Source of the DNA: Clostridiales bacterium Firm_14
Lineage (GTDB): Bacteria; Bacillota; Clostridia; Saccharofermentanales; Saccharofermentanaceae
Reading direction: 5' to 3'
DNA length: 64,000 nucleotides
Assembly (NCBI GenBank): GCA_001604135.1
Contig: LVAT01000017.1
Coordinates: forward strand, 1 to 64,000
The position numbers were made by a program, and so were the translations under genes. The notes under the pieces were generated by a model. It was not told the origin of the DNA. It worked only from the letters and a program-made list of their open reading frames with translations, and did not search any database. Positions 8,310-18,314 of this stretch are shown piece after piece (the first letter of the stretch is position 1; each line of letters starts with the position of its first letter).

Positions 8310-9020
8310 ATGGCAAAGCAAAAAGTATTCCTTGTAGATGACGACAGCGACATCTTAGTCCTTAACCGTGATTTCCTCGAGAGCGAAGGATATGATGTAG
8401 TAACGGCAACTTCCTGTGCTGAAGCACTCGAGAAGATCAAGCTTCACAGTTTCTCATGCATCGTGCTGGATGTAATGCTTCCTGACGGAAGCGCTTTTGA
8501 TCTCGCACCCAAGATCAAAGAGTACACAGACTGTCCTATCATCTTCCTTACTGCAAAGGATCAGCAGGAAGACGTTATCAACGGATTTAAGGTCGGCGCT
8601 GATGACTACATCACAAAGCCTTATTCCCTTCCTGAGTTGAGCCTCAGAATCAACGTTCATATTAAGCGTAACATGAAGAGCGAGGGTTTCCTTGTAGAGT
8701 ATCCGCCGCTCCGCATCAACATCAAGACACGTGAGGTTACTCTTAAGGAGAAGCCTTTACATCTTACAAACCGTGAGTTCGATATTCTTTGCCTCCTGGC
8801 TGAGACACCTAACGTTATCGTTCCTTTCACAAGGATCTATTCCCACGTTTGGGGTGACGATTCTCCGTGCGATAACCACCTCGTAATGGTTAACATCTCT
8901 TACCTCAGAAAGAAGATGGAGAAGATCGCACCCGAGATCACATTTGTTAAGACCGAGTGGGGTATCGGATATTCCTTCGCTTATCCGCCGGTTAAGAACA
9001 GCATGAACACTCAGTTCTGA
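8310..9020 (+). CDS. Response regulator transcription factor, OmpR/PhoB family
   Basis: Receiver (VDDD, LDVMLPDG, K) plus winged helix; RBS ggggagg. Confidence 0.92.
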   Translation: MAKQKVFLVDDDSDILVLNRDFLESEGYDVVTATSCAEALEKIKLHSFSCIVLDVMLPDGSAFDLAPKIKEYTDCPIIFLTAKDQQEDVINGFKVGADDYITKPYSLPELSLRINVHIKRNMKSEGFLVEYPPLRINIKTREVTLKEKPLHLTNREFDILCLLAETPNVIVPFTRIYSHVWGDDSPCDNHLVMVNISYLRKKMEKIAPEITFVKTEWGIGYSFAYPPVKNSMNTQF

Positions 9021-9097
9021 TTTTATTAAAAACTATTAATTGAATGCGGGGCTTAAACAGTCCCGCTTCATCATTTTTCGGGATACAAGAATAGCAA

Positions 9098-11356
9098 ATG
9101 GCACAGTATAAGCACAGCAGATTGGGAAGCCTCAGATTTCCGGGTTCTGATTCGCACAACAGGACCTTCAGCGGTACCATGCTGGCCTTTGTTTTCGCGC
9201 TGCTCTTAGTACTTGTCATCGCAGGAATAATCAGCATCGGGATCACCTTCACTACCGATTCCGTACCCGTATATAACGAAGACAGGGGAACGCTCATATT
9301 AAGCGACACTCTTGCCTTGGACGGTCCTTACAGCAGCCACGTAACAGGCGGCTGGACATTCGTTCCGAACGTTACTCCCGAGACCGCCAAGACAAGTCTC
9401 ACAAACGCGCTTAATACCAGTCACGAAGGTCCCAATTACTGGATTTCTTCTGTGCTGACAAATCACAAGCCTTATGCGGAGACCGTCGGCATCCGCGATA
9501 CATGGAAGGGCTGGTACGACTATAATTCCACCGCACAATGGTTCAACACAAAGAACGTACCCGATAGCCAGCACTTCATGATAGATGGCAGAGAGTGTGT
9601 AAGCGCGGCTTATGTCGGACATTTCGAGTGCAGCAAAGACATCAGCTCATTATCGCTGACATTCCATAAATTCAACGGAACCGCATGGATCTACTGCAAC
9701 GGCGAATTCGTCCAGAAGATAGGCGACAGGACTCCCGTGTTCAACCTCAAGGCATTCGCAGATTACTGCACGCTCTTACCGGAGGACGGCAAGCTGGATC
9801 TTGTTATCGTGATAACATGCACACCACAGGTATCCAATCCCGGCCTTCTCTCAGAGCCCATCATTGAGACCCGGGTCGCCAACGACGTCCGCACCGTAAT
9901 TACGGCAGGCCATTTTGCCATCGTTACGCTGCTTCTCTTTGTAGCTATCGGCGTAGGTTCCAACATCATCCTCGGAGCTCTCAGGAACAAGAAACTCTTC
10001 TTCGCCTTCTTTGTCAGCTTCATGGCGATCCTGTTCTACTATCTTGATGACTGCCGCTTTATCTCCGTGGACAGCCACATAAGAGCCGACATCAGATTCG
10101 TTCTTCTGGTAGTAGCCTCATCAGCTGCCTTCGTAGAGAATACACAGTTCTTCTACGGATCAAAACCGCAGAAAAAATTCTGGATGCTTAATAAAGTTCA
10201 TCACATCGTTGTTGCTGTCGGCATATCGCTTCTTATCGCCTACTTCATCTGTGATATCGGCTTCGGAAAGCTCGCTCCCGAATTCGTGGCACTGCTTTAC
10301 TGTGTAGCAACAGTACTCCTCTCGATCTTCATCAACCTGTTCTTCTACAACAAGGAAAACCAGAGGATACTTCTCTGGGCACTGATGTTCAGTCTCATGT
10401 TCTTTATCCTCTATCTCTCGATCCTCCTGGACAGCATGATCGTCTATACGATCCCGACATACAGTATGATCTTCGTAGTCTTCACGTTCATAGCGGAGAT
10501 CTCACTGGTATCGTCCTACATTACCCAGCAGCGTGAACTCTCGAGGAGCGCCGCAGTATTAAAGCGTCAGGTAAGAGAAAAGACTGTATTCATCTCCGAG
10601 ATCAACCGCGACCTCGTGCTTACGAATAAGCGCCTTTTGGAGGGTGAGGCAGCCAGAAAGAACGTATTGAGCAACGTGTCACACGACTTAAGGACGCCTA
10701 TTACCGCCATCAGAGGTTACGCCGAACTCATGCTCTCGGCACAGGACAACTTAAGTCTCGAGCAGCGCAATTCTTACTTAAGCAATATCGTAAGAAGATC
10801 TGAACAGATGGAGAGGATCGTAGCAGACATCATGGAGCTCACCAGAATGGAATCCTCCGACTCCGATTTCCACTTCACTTCAGTATCCATATCCGAGATG
10901 CTCGACGAGTTGGTGGTAATGTATTCGATGGATCTCGAAGATACGGAAAAGCACCTGTCATTAGAGATACCTCCGATGGATTCCCTCATCGTAAAGGCAG
11001 ACCCCGCAAAGTTCTCGCGCATTTTCGAGAATCTCATCTCAAATGCGATCAACTATACAGGACCTCAGGCAGAGATCAAAATAAAGGCTTGGAGAACCGG
11101 AGACCTCTCCCACATATCCACGCAGAAGATCCATGTATCGGTAGAAGACAACGGTATCGGAATTCCGGAACAGGATATCCCCAGGATCTTCGACCGTTTC
11201 TACAGAGCGCATAACTCCGGCGTCAACATCAAGGGAACCGGCTTAGGCCTTGCAATCGTTAAGCTCATCTGCGACAAGCACGACGCAGAGATAAAGGTTA
11301 CGAGCAAACTCGGTGAAGGCACGACCTTCGAGATAATAATCAACGCTTCTTATTGA
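9098..11356 (+). CDS. Sensor histidine kinase with N-terminal extracytoplasmic domain and multi-TM module (7TMR-DISM-like)
   Basis: H-box NVSHDLRTPITAIRGYAELML, N-box NLISNAINYT, G-boxes; ~8 TM segments. Confidence 0.9.
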   Translation: MAQYKHSRLGSLRFPGSDSHNRTFSGTMLAFVFALLLVLVIAGIISIGITFTTDSVPVYNEDRGTLILSDTLALDGPYSSHVTGGWTFVPNVTPETAKTSLTNALNTSHEGPNYWISSVLTNHKPYAETVGIRDTWKGWYDYNSTAQWFNTKNVPDSQHFMIDGRECVSAAYVGHFECSKDISSLSLTFHKFNGTAWIYCNGEFVQKIGDRTPVFNLKAFADYCTLLPEDGKLDLVIVITCTPQVSNPGLLSEPIIETRVANDVRTVITAGHFAIVTLLLFVAIGVGSNIILGALRNKKLFFAFFVSFMAILFYYLDDCRFISVDSHIRADIRFVLLVVASSAAFVENTQFFYGSKPQKKFWMLNKVHHIVVAVGISLLIAYFICDIGFGKLAPEFVALLYCVATVLLSIFINLFFYNKENQRILLWALMFSLMFFILYLSILLDSMIVYTIPTYSMIFVVFTFIAEISLVSSYITQQRELSRSAAVLKRQVREKTVFISEINRDLVLTNKRLLEGEAARKNVLSNVSHDLRTPITAIRGYAELMLSAQDNLSLEQRNSYLSNIVRRSEQMERIVADIMELTRMESSDSDFHFTSVSISEMLDELVVMYSMDLEDTEKHLSLEIPPMDSLIVKADPAKFSRIFENLISNAINYTGPQAEIKIKAWRTGDLSHISTQKIHVSVEDNGIGIPEQDIPRIFDRFYRAHNSGVNIKGTGLGLAIVKLICDKHDAEIKVTSKLGEGTTFEIIINASY

Positions 11357-11390
11357 TAGCAACCGGCATCTCTTATTCAGGCAAAACAAA

Positions 11391-11412
11391 AGGCATCTCA
11401 GACGAGATGCCT
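11391..11412. terminator. Bidirectional intrinsic terminator between convergent genes
   Basis: aggcatctc-agac-gagatgcct. Confidence 0.7.
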
Positions 11413-11440
11413 TCGTTATCTTAGCGTTGAACCGGAAATA

Positions 11441-11644
11441 TCAGCCCTTGGACTGGAAGTAGTTGTTGATCTCTTCTACGAGAGCATCGCAATCCATACC
11501 GTGAACCATGCAAGCTTCTTCGATTGTCTCGCCTGAAGCAAGTGCACAGCCGAGGCAGTGAAGGCCGGAAGCCATAAGGATAGGCGCAATGCCTTCATCC
11601 TGCATTACTACATCTCCGATAATTGTATCTTTAGTAACTATCAT
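11441..11644 (-). CDS. DUF1858 / hybrid-cluster-protein-associated redox disulfide domain protein
   Basis: MIVTKDTIIGDVVMQDEGIAPILMASGLHCLGCALASGETIEEACMVHG. Confidence 0.9.
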   Translation of the reverse strand: MIVTKDTIIGDVVMQDEGIAPILMASGLHCLGCALASGETIEEACMVHGMDCDALVEEINNYFQSKG

Positions 11645-11841
11645 ATATATATCCTCCGATTGGTTTTTTGCACCACAATCATACACTATCAGTTCAAATA
11701 AATCTTGTATCAAAACGACATTAATTAATAATTGCCATCATATTCATTTAGTCAGTCCGGTTAATGCCGGTAAGCCTGTCATTCAATTCCTTTGATAGCC
11801 AAAATTATTCAAACATTTTTGTTATTTTTGTTTAAAAACTA

Positions 11842-11870
11842 TTGACATCTTTTTTACTTAAATCAATAAT
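11842..11870 (+). promoter_or_regulatory. Putative promoter of HU gene
   Basis: TTGACA - 17 bp - AATAAT. Confidence 0.55.
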
Positions 11871-11922
11871 GAAATTACTATAAAATTAAGCCTTTTCAGC
11901 GGCTAATACAGGAGGAAACCAC

Positions 11923-12216
11923 ATGAACAAGTCACAGCTTATTGACAAGATTGCAAAAGATGCAGGCCTCAGCAAGAAAGATGCAGAAGCAGCTCTCAAG
12001 GCTACCCTCGGTGCTATTGAAGGTGCTCTCGTAAAGAATGACAAGGTTGTTCTCGTAGGCTTCGGTACATTCAAGACAAAGAAGCTCGCTGCAAGAAGCG
12101 GCCGCAACCCTGCTACAGGCGACAAGATTAAGATCGCTGCATCTACTGTTCCTACATTCAAGGCAGGAAAGTCACTCAAGGATAAGGTTAACGCTAAGAA
12201 GGGTAAGAAGAAGTAA
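11923..12216 (+). CDS. hup: HU family DNA-binding protein
   Basis: [25 protein letters not shown]...[29 protein letters not shown] aggagg. Confidence 0.95.
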   Translation: MNKSQLIDKIAKDAGLSKKDAEAALKATLGAIEGALVKNDKVVLVGFGTFKTKKLAARSGRNPATGDKIKIAASTVPTFKAGKSLKDKVNAKKGKKK

Positions 12217-12240
12217 TTCTTATATAAACTTAGTTTCCGA

Positions 12241-12262
12241 AGGCTCCGTTTCCACGGAGCCT
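12241..12262 (+). terminator. Intrinsic terminator of HU gene
   Basis: aggctccgt-ttcc-acggagcct followed by TTTTT. Confidence 0.85.
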
Positions 12263-12265
12263 TTT

Positions 12266-12805
12266 TTATTCCAAAGGATCCCTGTAGCCTAATCTTCTCT
12301 CTATCCTTGTTCCCATGCATCGCAGAGCTGACCTGCTTCTCATGTCCTTAAGCGCGCTCTTTGATATCGAATACCTGACATCCCTTTCGCATTGTTCGAT
12401 CGAAAGGCCGTATTCCTTCCCGGTATCGCAGTATATGGATTTCATGGTCGTCGGCAGCGGAATGCCCTTGATATATGAATCGAAAAGGACCCTGTACAGC
12501 AATACCGTGCCGATCAGCGACATGTCGAATCCGTACTCTCTTAAGACGGACTTAACACACATGTCTATATATGCTTCTTCCTTACCCTGTGCAGTCTTCT
12601 TGTTGGGGCTTAATGATGTCACCTTGCCGGCAGCCTCTTTCCTGTTGCGGCGGCCGTCGACTATGTAATGCATTATTCCCTGCTCATCTTCGACAGAAAT
12701 AAAACCGTTATCGTTCAGCAGCGAATTGATGTTCTCCAAAAGGCTCAAGTCGCTGCATACGACAGACATCTCCACCTTGCCTCTTCTGATAGCCGTGTTC
12801 TCCAT
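12266..12805 (-). CDS. Protein with Spo0A C-terminal-like DNA-binding domain (no receiver domain)
   Basis: YGFDMSLIGTVLLYRVLFDSYIKGIPLPTTMKSIYCDTGKEYGLSIEQCERDVRYSISKSA resembles Spo0A-C helix pattern. Confidence 0.6.
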   Translation of the reverse strand: MENTAIRRGKVEMSVVCSDLSLLENINSLLNDNGFISVEDEQGIMHYIVDGRRNRKEAAGKVTSLSPNKKTAQGKEEAYIDMCVKSVLREYGFDMSLIGTVLLYRVLFDSYIKGIPLPTTMKSIYCDTGKEYGLSIEQCERDVRYSISKSALKDMRSRSALRCMGTRIERRLGYRDPLE

Positions 12806-12915
12806 GGTCGTCTACCTCCTTGGTGTTTTAATGAGAGTTTACGACCTGAAAATGCGCTTGTGGGGGTAAGTTGTTCCAAAATGAAAAAAACGGCCTCAAA
12901 ATGAGACTTTTTGGC

Positions 12916-12941
12916 AAAAATTGAGACTAGTCTCAATTTTT
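12916..12941. promoter_or_regulatory. 26-bp perfect palindrome
   Basis: AAAAATTGAGACTAGTCTCAATTTTT. Confidence 0.7.
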
Positions 12942-13375
12942 CAATTATCTTTTGAAGTGTTTGCGGGGTCGTTCTGGTCAGATTCTTCAGCTCTTGTTAC
13001 CTCAACGGTAAACGAAGAATATGGCGTGGACTTAACTCTTACGTTATCGCCCTCGACCAATTTGTTGTGTATAGGATTCAGATAGTAGTGCTGCCCGTTG
13101 ACGACGAAGTAATTCTTCATGAAGCCTATCTTCTCAACAGTACCGGAGTTGTAGTAGTAAGTGCCGTTGATGAGACTGTTGATATCCATAAGCCTCGGAG
13201 CCGTATAGAAAACGATGTAAAGGACGGAAGCGAGAGCGAAGATGATCGGGAAGAAATAGAAAATGACATGCTTAGTCTTTTTGGTCTTATTGCGGCTTGC
13301 GGCAACACAGGTAAGAACGACAAAGATTCCCGTAATTACCAGATGCATAGCCAGATTAGCAATAAAATAACGCAT
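12941..13375 (-). CDS. Hypothetical membrane protein with C-terminal beta-rich domain
   Basis: Two N-terminal TM helices followed by SGTVEKIGFMKNYFVVNGQHYYLNP. Confidence 0.65.
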   Translation of the reverse strand: MRYFIANLAMHLVITGIFVVLTCVAASRNKTKKTKHVIFYFFPIIFALASVLYIVFYTAPRLMDINSLINGTYYYNSGTVEKIGFMKNYFVVNGQHYYLNPIHNKLVEGDNVRVKSTPYSSFTVEVTRAEESDQNDPANTSKDN

Positions 13376-13384
13376 GCTTATTTT

Positions 13385-13984
13385 TTACTCCGCATATTCT
13401 TCTTCAGGTATCACCGCTATGAAATCAGCGCTGATATCGTGTCCGTCAGACGGTACGTCAGAACATATCTGGAATTCATAGCAGATGCCGAGCAGATATG
13501 GTCCCTTAGAGCCTAAGCCTCCGATAAAGCGGTCGTAATAACCGCCGCCGGCACCAAGCCTCGTACCTTCTTCATTATATGCAAGTGCCGGGAGCACTAC
13601 AACATCAATATCTTTGGGGTCTACAGGAGCCTTAGCTGCAGCAGGTTCTTTTATGCCAAGTGAAGATACTTCGAACTCCGAATCATCCAGGCTTTGGCAG
13701 TCACAGAAGACCATCCCGTCATCACTTATCCTTGGGAAACAGCAGTTGATGCCCTTAGACATGAAGAAACGCGCAAGCGAATCCACCGGAACCTCTCCGT
13801 CAAATGCTCTGTAGAGCGCGATCCTCTTTGCATTCTTAATCGTCTTTACGAGCTCTGCATCGCCTATCGCGCTGATGAATTCAGGAAGGCTCTTATCTAT
13901 TGCAGATAAAGTCTTTGAAGACAGTTCGCGTCTTCTTCTCTTTATCTCTTTTCTGATCTTCTTTTTCTCTTCATCGATATTCAT
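13385..13984 (-). CDS. 5-formyltetrahydrofolate cyclo-ligase
   Basis: Ends YNEEGTRLGAGGGYYDRF, typical of MTHFS family. Confidence 0.9.
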   Translation of the reverse strand: MNIDEEKKKIRKEIKRRRRELSSKTLSAIDKSLPEFISAIGDAELVKTIKNAKRIALYRAFDGEVPVDSLARFFMSKGINCCFPRISDDGMVFCDCQSLDDSEFEVSSLGIKEPAAAKAPVDPKDIDVVVLPALAYNEEGTRLGAGGGYYDRFIGGLGSKGPYLLGICYEFQICSDVPSDGHDISADFIAVIPEEEYAE

Positions 13985-13989
13985 ATGAC

Positions 13990-16029
13990 TTAACCCTTGG
14001 CGATCATGTCCTTAAGTTCTTCGAGTCCTATGATCGGTACGCCCAGTTCTCTTGCCTTTCTTTCCTTGGATCCGGCATCAGCACCCATGAGGAGATAAGA
14101 TGTCTTCTTTGATACCGAGGAAACGGGCTTGCCGCCGTTGCTCTCGATCAGGTTCTCAGCTTCGCTCCTGCTCATGCCTTCAAGAGTTCCGGTGATGCAG
14201 AATGTAAGGCCAGCCAGAGCGGTTCCCTGAACTTCGCTCTCTTCCCTGGCGAAGTTTAATCCGAGAGCCTTGAGGCGCTCTAAGAGCTCCTTGTTTCCTT
14301 CATCGTGGAAGAAATTGTAGATTCCTTCAGCTGAGATCTCGCCGATATCCTGTACGGCAACGAGCGACTCCTTGTCAGCTTCCGCGATCTTGTCAATGGA
14401 ACCGAATGTCCTAATAAGTTCTTTTGCAGTTGCCTTGCCTACGCCGGGGATACCGAGACCTGCAAGGACCTTGTCGGCGGGTGTTTCTTTTCGAGCGTCC
14501 TCAATTGCGCTCAAGAGCTTGTCAGTATTCTTTTCGAGGCCTAAGAGCTTATTCTCTATAAGCTCATCCCTCTTGTCCTTGAGTTCGAAAACATCGGCGA
14601 TGTCTTTGATGTACTTTTCTTCGGTTAGCTTTCTGATGTACTCGGTGCCGAATCCCTTGATGTCCATGCAGTCACGGGATACGAAGTTAACGATGCGGTT
14701 AACGAGCGTTCCGGGGCACATGAGGTTTACGCATTTAAGGTCGACGCCGCCCTCATCCCTGACGAGTCTGTGGCCGCAGACAGGGCAGTTTTCCGGCATC
14801 TTGTAAGGCTCCCAGTCAGAAGGCCTCTTGTCTTTGTTTACATCCTTTACCTTAGGAATGATCTCGCCTGACTTATAAACGAGGATCGTGTCACCGATGC
14901 CAAGTCCCAGCTGATCGATGAAGTCCTGGTTATGGAGTGTCGCACGGGAAACCATCGTGCCGCAGAGGCTTATGGGTTCGAATACCGCAACCGGAGTTAC
15001 CCTGCCCGTTCTTCCTGTGTTGACCTCAACATCAAGAAGGCGTGTCTCCTTTACTTCCGGCGGATACTTATACGCTATGGCCCATCTTGGGAACTTGATC
15101 GTATTGCCGAGCTTCGATCTCTCGGAAAGATTATTGAGCTTAACTACAGCGCCGTCGATATCGTACTCAAGGTCGCCTCTCATCTCGCCGATCTTCCGGA
15201 TAGCATCCCATACTTCATCGGCAGTCCTGCACTTAAAGCACTGCTCGATTACTTTGACGCCGTTACGCTTAAGATATTCGTATCCTTCAAGGTGCGTGTT
15301 GAATGTGACGCCCTTTGTCTCCTGTACATTGAAAATGAAGAGAGACAATCCTCTCTCCTTTGTTATTCTCGTGTCGATCTGCCTTAAGGTACCTGCAGCG
15401 CAGTTTCTGGGATTTGCGAATGTCTTCTTTCCCTCTTCCTCAGCCTTCGCGTTAACGGCTTCGAAAGCCTTCCTGGTCATGTAGACTTCGCCTCTGATCT
15501 CGATATAAGGAACAGGCTCCTTGAACTGTCTTACGACATCAGGGATCTGCTTCGCATTCATCGTAACGTCTTCGCCTTCGGTAATGCCGTCGCCTCTTGT
15601 TACGGCGAGCTTCAGCTCACCATTCTCATAACGGAGAGCCATCGAGAGACCGTCGATCTTAGTCTCTACAAGGAACTCTGCTTCATCCCCGAATTCTTCC
15701 TTCATGGAGTTGACGAATTCGTAAACGTCTTCCTTCTCGAAAACGTCCTGAAGACTTAACATGGGAACATTGTGCTTTACGAGGATTCCCTTCTCAGCCT
15801 TCCAGCCGACTCTCTGAGACGGAGAATTCGGAACTATCCAGTCAGGATGCTCCTTCTCGATCTCTTTAAGCCTGTTGTTCATGGTATCGTACTCGTAGTC
15901 TGATATCTCAGGCTCGTCCTGGGCATAGTAGAGCTCGGCAAAGTGATTGAGTTTCTTTACGAGATCAAGGTATTCGTTCTTCTCCTGGTCAGCATTTGCC
16001 AGGCTCGAAAACAGATCCATCTGTTCCAT
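13990..16029 (-). CDS. ligA: NAD-dependent DNA ligase
   Basis: ETKIDGLSMALRYENG, zinc finger CPVCGHRLVRDEGGVDLKCVNLMCPG, BRCT C-term. Confidence 0.95.
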   Translation of the reverse strand: MEQMDLFSSLANADQEKNEYLDLVKKLNHFAELYYAQDEPEISDYEYDTMNNRLKEIEKEHPDWIVPNSPSQRVGWKAEKGILVKHNVPMLSLQDVFEKEDVYEFVNSMKEEFGDEAEFLVETKIDGLSMALRYENGELKLAVTRGDGITEGEDVTMNAKQIPDVVRQFKEPVPYIEIRGEVYMTRKAFEAVNAKAEEEGKKTFANPRNCAAGTLRQIDTRITKERGLSLFIFNVQETKGVTFNTHLEGYEYLKRNGVKVIEQCFKCRTADEVWDAIRKIGEMRGDLEYDIDGAVVKLNNLSERSKLGNTIKFPRWAIAYKYPPEVKETRLLDVEVNTGRTGRVTPVAVFEPISLCGTMVSRATLHNQDFIDQLGLGIGDTILVYKSGEIIPKVKDVNKDKRPSDWEPYKMPENCPVCGHRLVRDEGGVDLKCVNLMCPGTLVNRIVNFVSRDCMDIKGFGTEYIRKLTEEKYIKDIADVFELKDKRDELIENKLLGLEKNTDKLLSAIEDARKETPADKVLAGLGIPGVGKATAKELIRTFGSIDKIAEADKESLVAVQDIGEISAEGIYNFFHDEGNKELLERLKALGLNFAREESEVQGTALAGLTFCITGTLEGMSRSEAENLIESNGGKPVSSVSKKTSYLLMGADAGSKERKARELGVPIIGLEELKDMIAKG

Positions 16030-16030
16030 A

Positions 16031-16660
16031 TCATTTCCTCCTGCCGATAGTAGCAAGATATATTATCGGAAGAACCGCAAAAGCCATAAGAAATAATCCC
16101 CATACAAGTTCAGGGATGCCTGCGATGCCCGCAAAGCCGGAAGTAATATCCATGTCATTATATCTTGTAATATAGAGGATCTTCTCTGCTACAGTGCCCA
16201 GCTTCGCTATTGGAACGAATACGAGGGCATTTACAAGCGCTATGGCCAGAGAATAAGTGTAGGTATCCGTAAACCACTTAAGGCCCTTCTCGAACTTCAG
16301 TATATAGAAAGCAAGCGCCACTGCGGCAGGGACCGCGAGGCTTATCGCATCACCTACTGCCAGCGAGCGTCTCATGAAGGCCTTAACCAGAAGCATCGCG
16401 ATAAATACGACAGATATCGCGCACGGGATAAATACGCCGAGCTTGGTAGGTTCGAACTTCTGCATCAGTATTATCACCGATACAACTACCACATATAAAA
16501 CAATGGAAGCGAAGATGCCGTTTATCCCTACACCGTTACAGGCATAGTGGACAGCTCTCGCAATAAAGCGCGCAAAAATATGGAAGGGCTCTGTAATCAG
16601 AGTCCCCCACAAAAACAGCATTAATATTGAAATAATACCCGCTCGTTCTTCGCTTCTCAT
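16031..16660 (-). CDS. Hypothetical multi-pass membrane protein
   Basis: ~6 TM helices; abuts ligA. Confidence 0.65.
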   Translation of the reverse strand: MRSEERAGIISILMLFLWGTLITEPFHIFARFIARAVHYACNGVGINGIFASIVLYVVVVSVIILMQKFEPTKLGVFIPCAISVVFIAMLLVKAFMRRSLAVGDAISLAVPAAVALAFYILKFEKGLKWFTDTYTYSLAIALVNALVFVPIAKLGTVAEKILYITRYNDMDITSGFAGIAGIPELVWGLFLMAFAVLPIIYLATIGRRK

Positions 16661-16727
16661 ACTGAATCATGACGCATGATGACGCGCCCTAATCAAATTC
16701 AATAAACAAACTGCCCTTAACGGCTAA

Positions 16728-16970
16728 TTACTCGTCGAGAGAAGTGAAGTCGCCGTCTTCAAGGTAAGCCTTGAGAGTATTGTATTCTTCGAAATCAAGA
16801 GAAATACCCTTGCCTACCTTCTCATGGTTCGGGCCCCAGTCACGGATGTCAAGCTTCGGCTTACCGTTATTCCACTTAACGATATTAAGCTCACGCTGCC
16901 AGCCGGACTTATTCTCCTTGAGAATACCGATCTGCTGAACGATCTCATATGTGATTTCTGTCTTAGGCAT
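16728..16970 (-). CDS. YdbC/PC4-like ssDNA-binding protein
   Basis: KSGWQRELNIVKWNNGKPKLDIRDWGPNHEKVGKGISL. Confidence 0.9.
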   Translation of the reverse strand: MPKTEITYEIVQQIGILKENKSGWQRELNIVKWNNGKPKLDIRDWGPNHEKVGKGISLDFEEYNTLKAYLEDGDFTSLDE

Positions 16971-17073
16971 CCTAAATTCCTCCTATGAAATACATTTTCA
17001 ATTGTATGAATTATAACACACGTTTGGCGCCTGCATATTATATAATTAAGAAAAAAGGAGATTAGCAGGGTCA

Positions 17074-17967
17074 ATGGACATCTTTTTGACGGTTTTACTG
17101 ATATTGGCAGCATTAATTCTGCTATATGTCCTATGGTGTTTGGCAGAACCTTTCTTCCTCGTTAACGACAAGGTCCTGATGGAAAAACACGACATAAGCA
17201 AGGATCCTGTCAGCAAAAATACGATCAGGAAGATCCCCTTTGCTCCCAAGAGCCCTTCAGGATCGCCTGATCTCCGCTTATTCTTCTTCTCTGACATCCA
17301 TACGGAATGGTGTCCTGTAACTGCAGGGCGCCTCAGCAAGGCCATCAGGAAGGCTCACGCAGAAGGCGGACTTGATGCCGTATTATTCGGCGGCGACATT
17401 ATCACTTATCCTGAGAATTCCGCCAAAGGCTATAAATACTTAAATGATGTAAGTGCATGCTGCAAGGAACTGGGCATCCCCTTCTACGGGATCTCCGGAA
17501 ACCACGACTGCACGCTCAAGGACGCGCCTCTAAGATCAGGTTTTACTAGCCTTGATTCTGTGGCCGTTACTCTCACATCGCGTAAAAGCGGCGCCAAGGC
17601 TTACCTCACCGGCGTTCCTGATTCCGGGAAGCTCAACCGCGTCTGGCAGGAAAAGCTCGTTTGCGGCAGCGAATATCCCGTTATCCTTGCAGCTCACGAT
17701 CCTGATGCATTCTTACACTTATCGCCTGATTCCAGACCGTCTTACATGCTCTCAGGCCATTTCCACGGCGGTCAGATGAAGCTTCCCTTCAGATTCGAGT
17801 TCAACGTATTGAGAACAAAGGATAGATTCCCTAAGCTTGGCGTTATCCAGGGACATTTCGACATAAACGGAACAGACACATTCATCTCAAGAGGCGTCGG
17901 CTGCGGCATCCTCCCGTTCAGGATATTCTCCGCGCCCGAAGCTACTGTGGTAGAGATCTGTCTGTAA
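17074..17967 (+). CDS. Metallophosphoesterase
   Basis: FFSDIHTEW, GGDIIT, GISGNHDC, AAHDPDAF, SGHFHGGQ. Confidence 0.9.
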   Translation: MDIFLTVLLILAALILLYVLWCLAEPFFLVNDKVLMEKHDISKDPVSKNTIRKIPFAPKSPSGSPDLRLFFFSDIHTEWCPVTAGRLSKAIRKAHAEGGLDAVLFGGDIITYPENSAKGYKYLNDVSACCKELGIPFYGISGNHDCTLKDAPLRSGFTSLDSVAVTLTSRKSGAKAYLTGVPDSGKLNRVWQEKLVCGSEYPVILAAHDPDAFLHLSPDSRPSYMLSGHFHGGQMKLPFRFEFNVLRTKDRFPKLGVIQGHFDINGTDTFISRGVGCGILPFRIFSAPEATVVEICL

Positions 17968-18061
17968 AGTCAGCAAGTCAGGCTTTTCGCGCGCGTACGC
18001 GTTTTTAACATATATTAATAAATAAAGTAAATCCATTTCTTCGTTCACCCGGAGCGAAAAT

Positions 18062-18185
18062 TGCAAAGGGTCGAATCGTACGTTTTTCGATGCCCAAAAG
18101 GTACGATATAAGGGTTTGCACCGTGCAAAGGGCAAAATCGTGCTCTTTTCGGGGGCAAATGCGTACGATTTTGGTGTTTGCAGTT
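18062..18185. repeat. Two tandem 62-bp imperfect repeats, each with nested inverted repeats
   Basis: Unit 1 TGCAAA-N7-ATCGTAC-N19-GTACGAT-N7-TTTGCA; unit 2 same layout; ~42/62 identical in ungapped hand alignment. Confidence 0.65.
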
Positions 18186-18263
18186 TTTGCTAAAATCCTT
18201 GCCGGAATCTCTGCTGATTCAGCAAAAACAGCAGACCCATCCCCAGCAAAAAAGAATAAAAAA

Positions 18264-18287
18264 GAGGCGCCTCATAAGAGACGCCTC
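18264..18287 (-). terminator. Intrinsic terminator of gap
   Basis: gaggcg...cgcctc with U-tract on minus strand. Confidence 0.8.
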
Positions 18288-18314
18288 CATTAATCAGTTT
18301 CTTAAAGTCAGCTA

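Noticed and set aside
14372-15484. Plus-strand ORFs of 144, 151 and 188 aa within ligA
   Set aside because: Antisense shadows of ligA.
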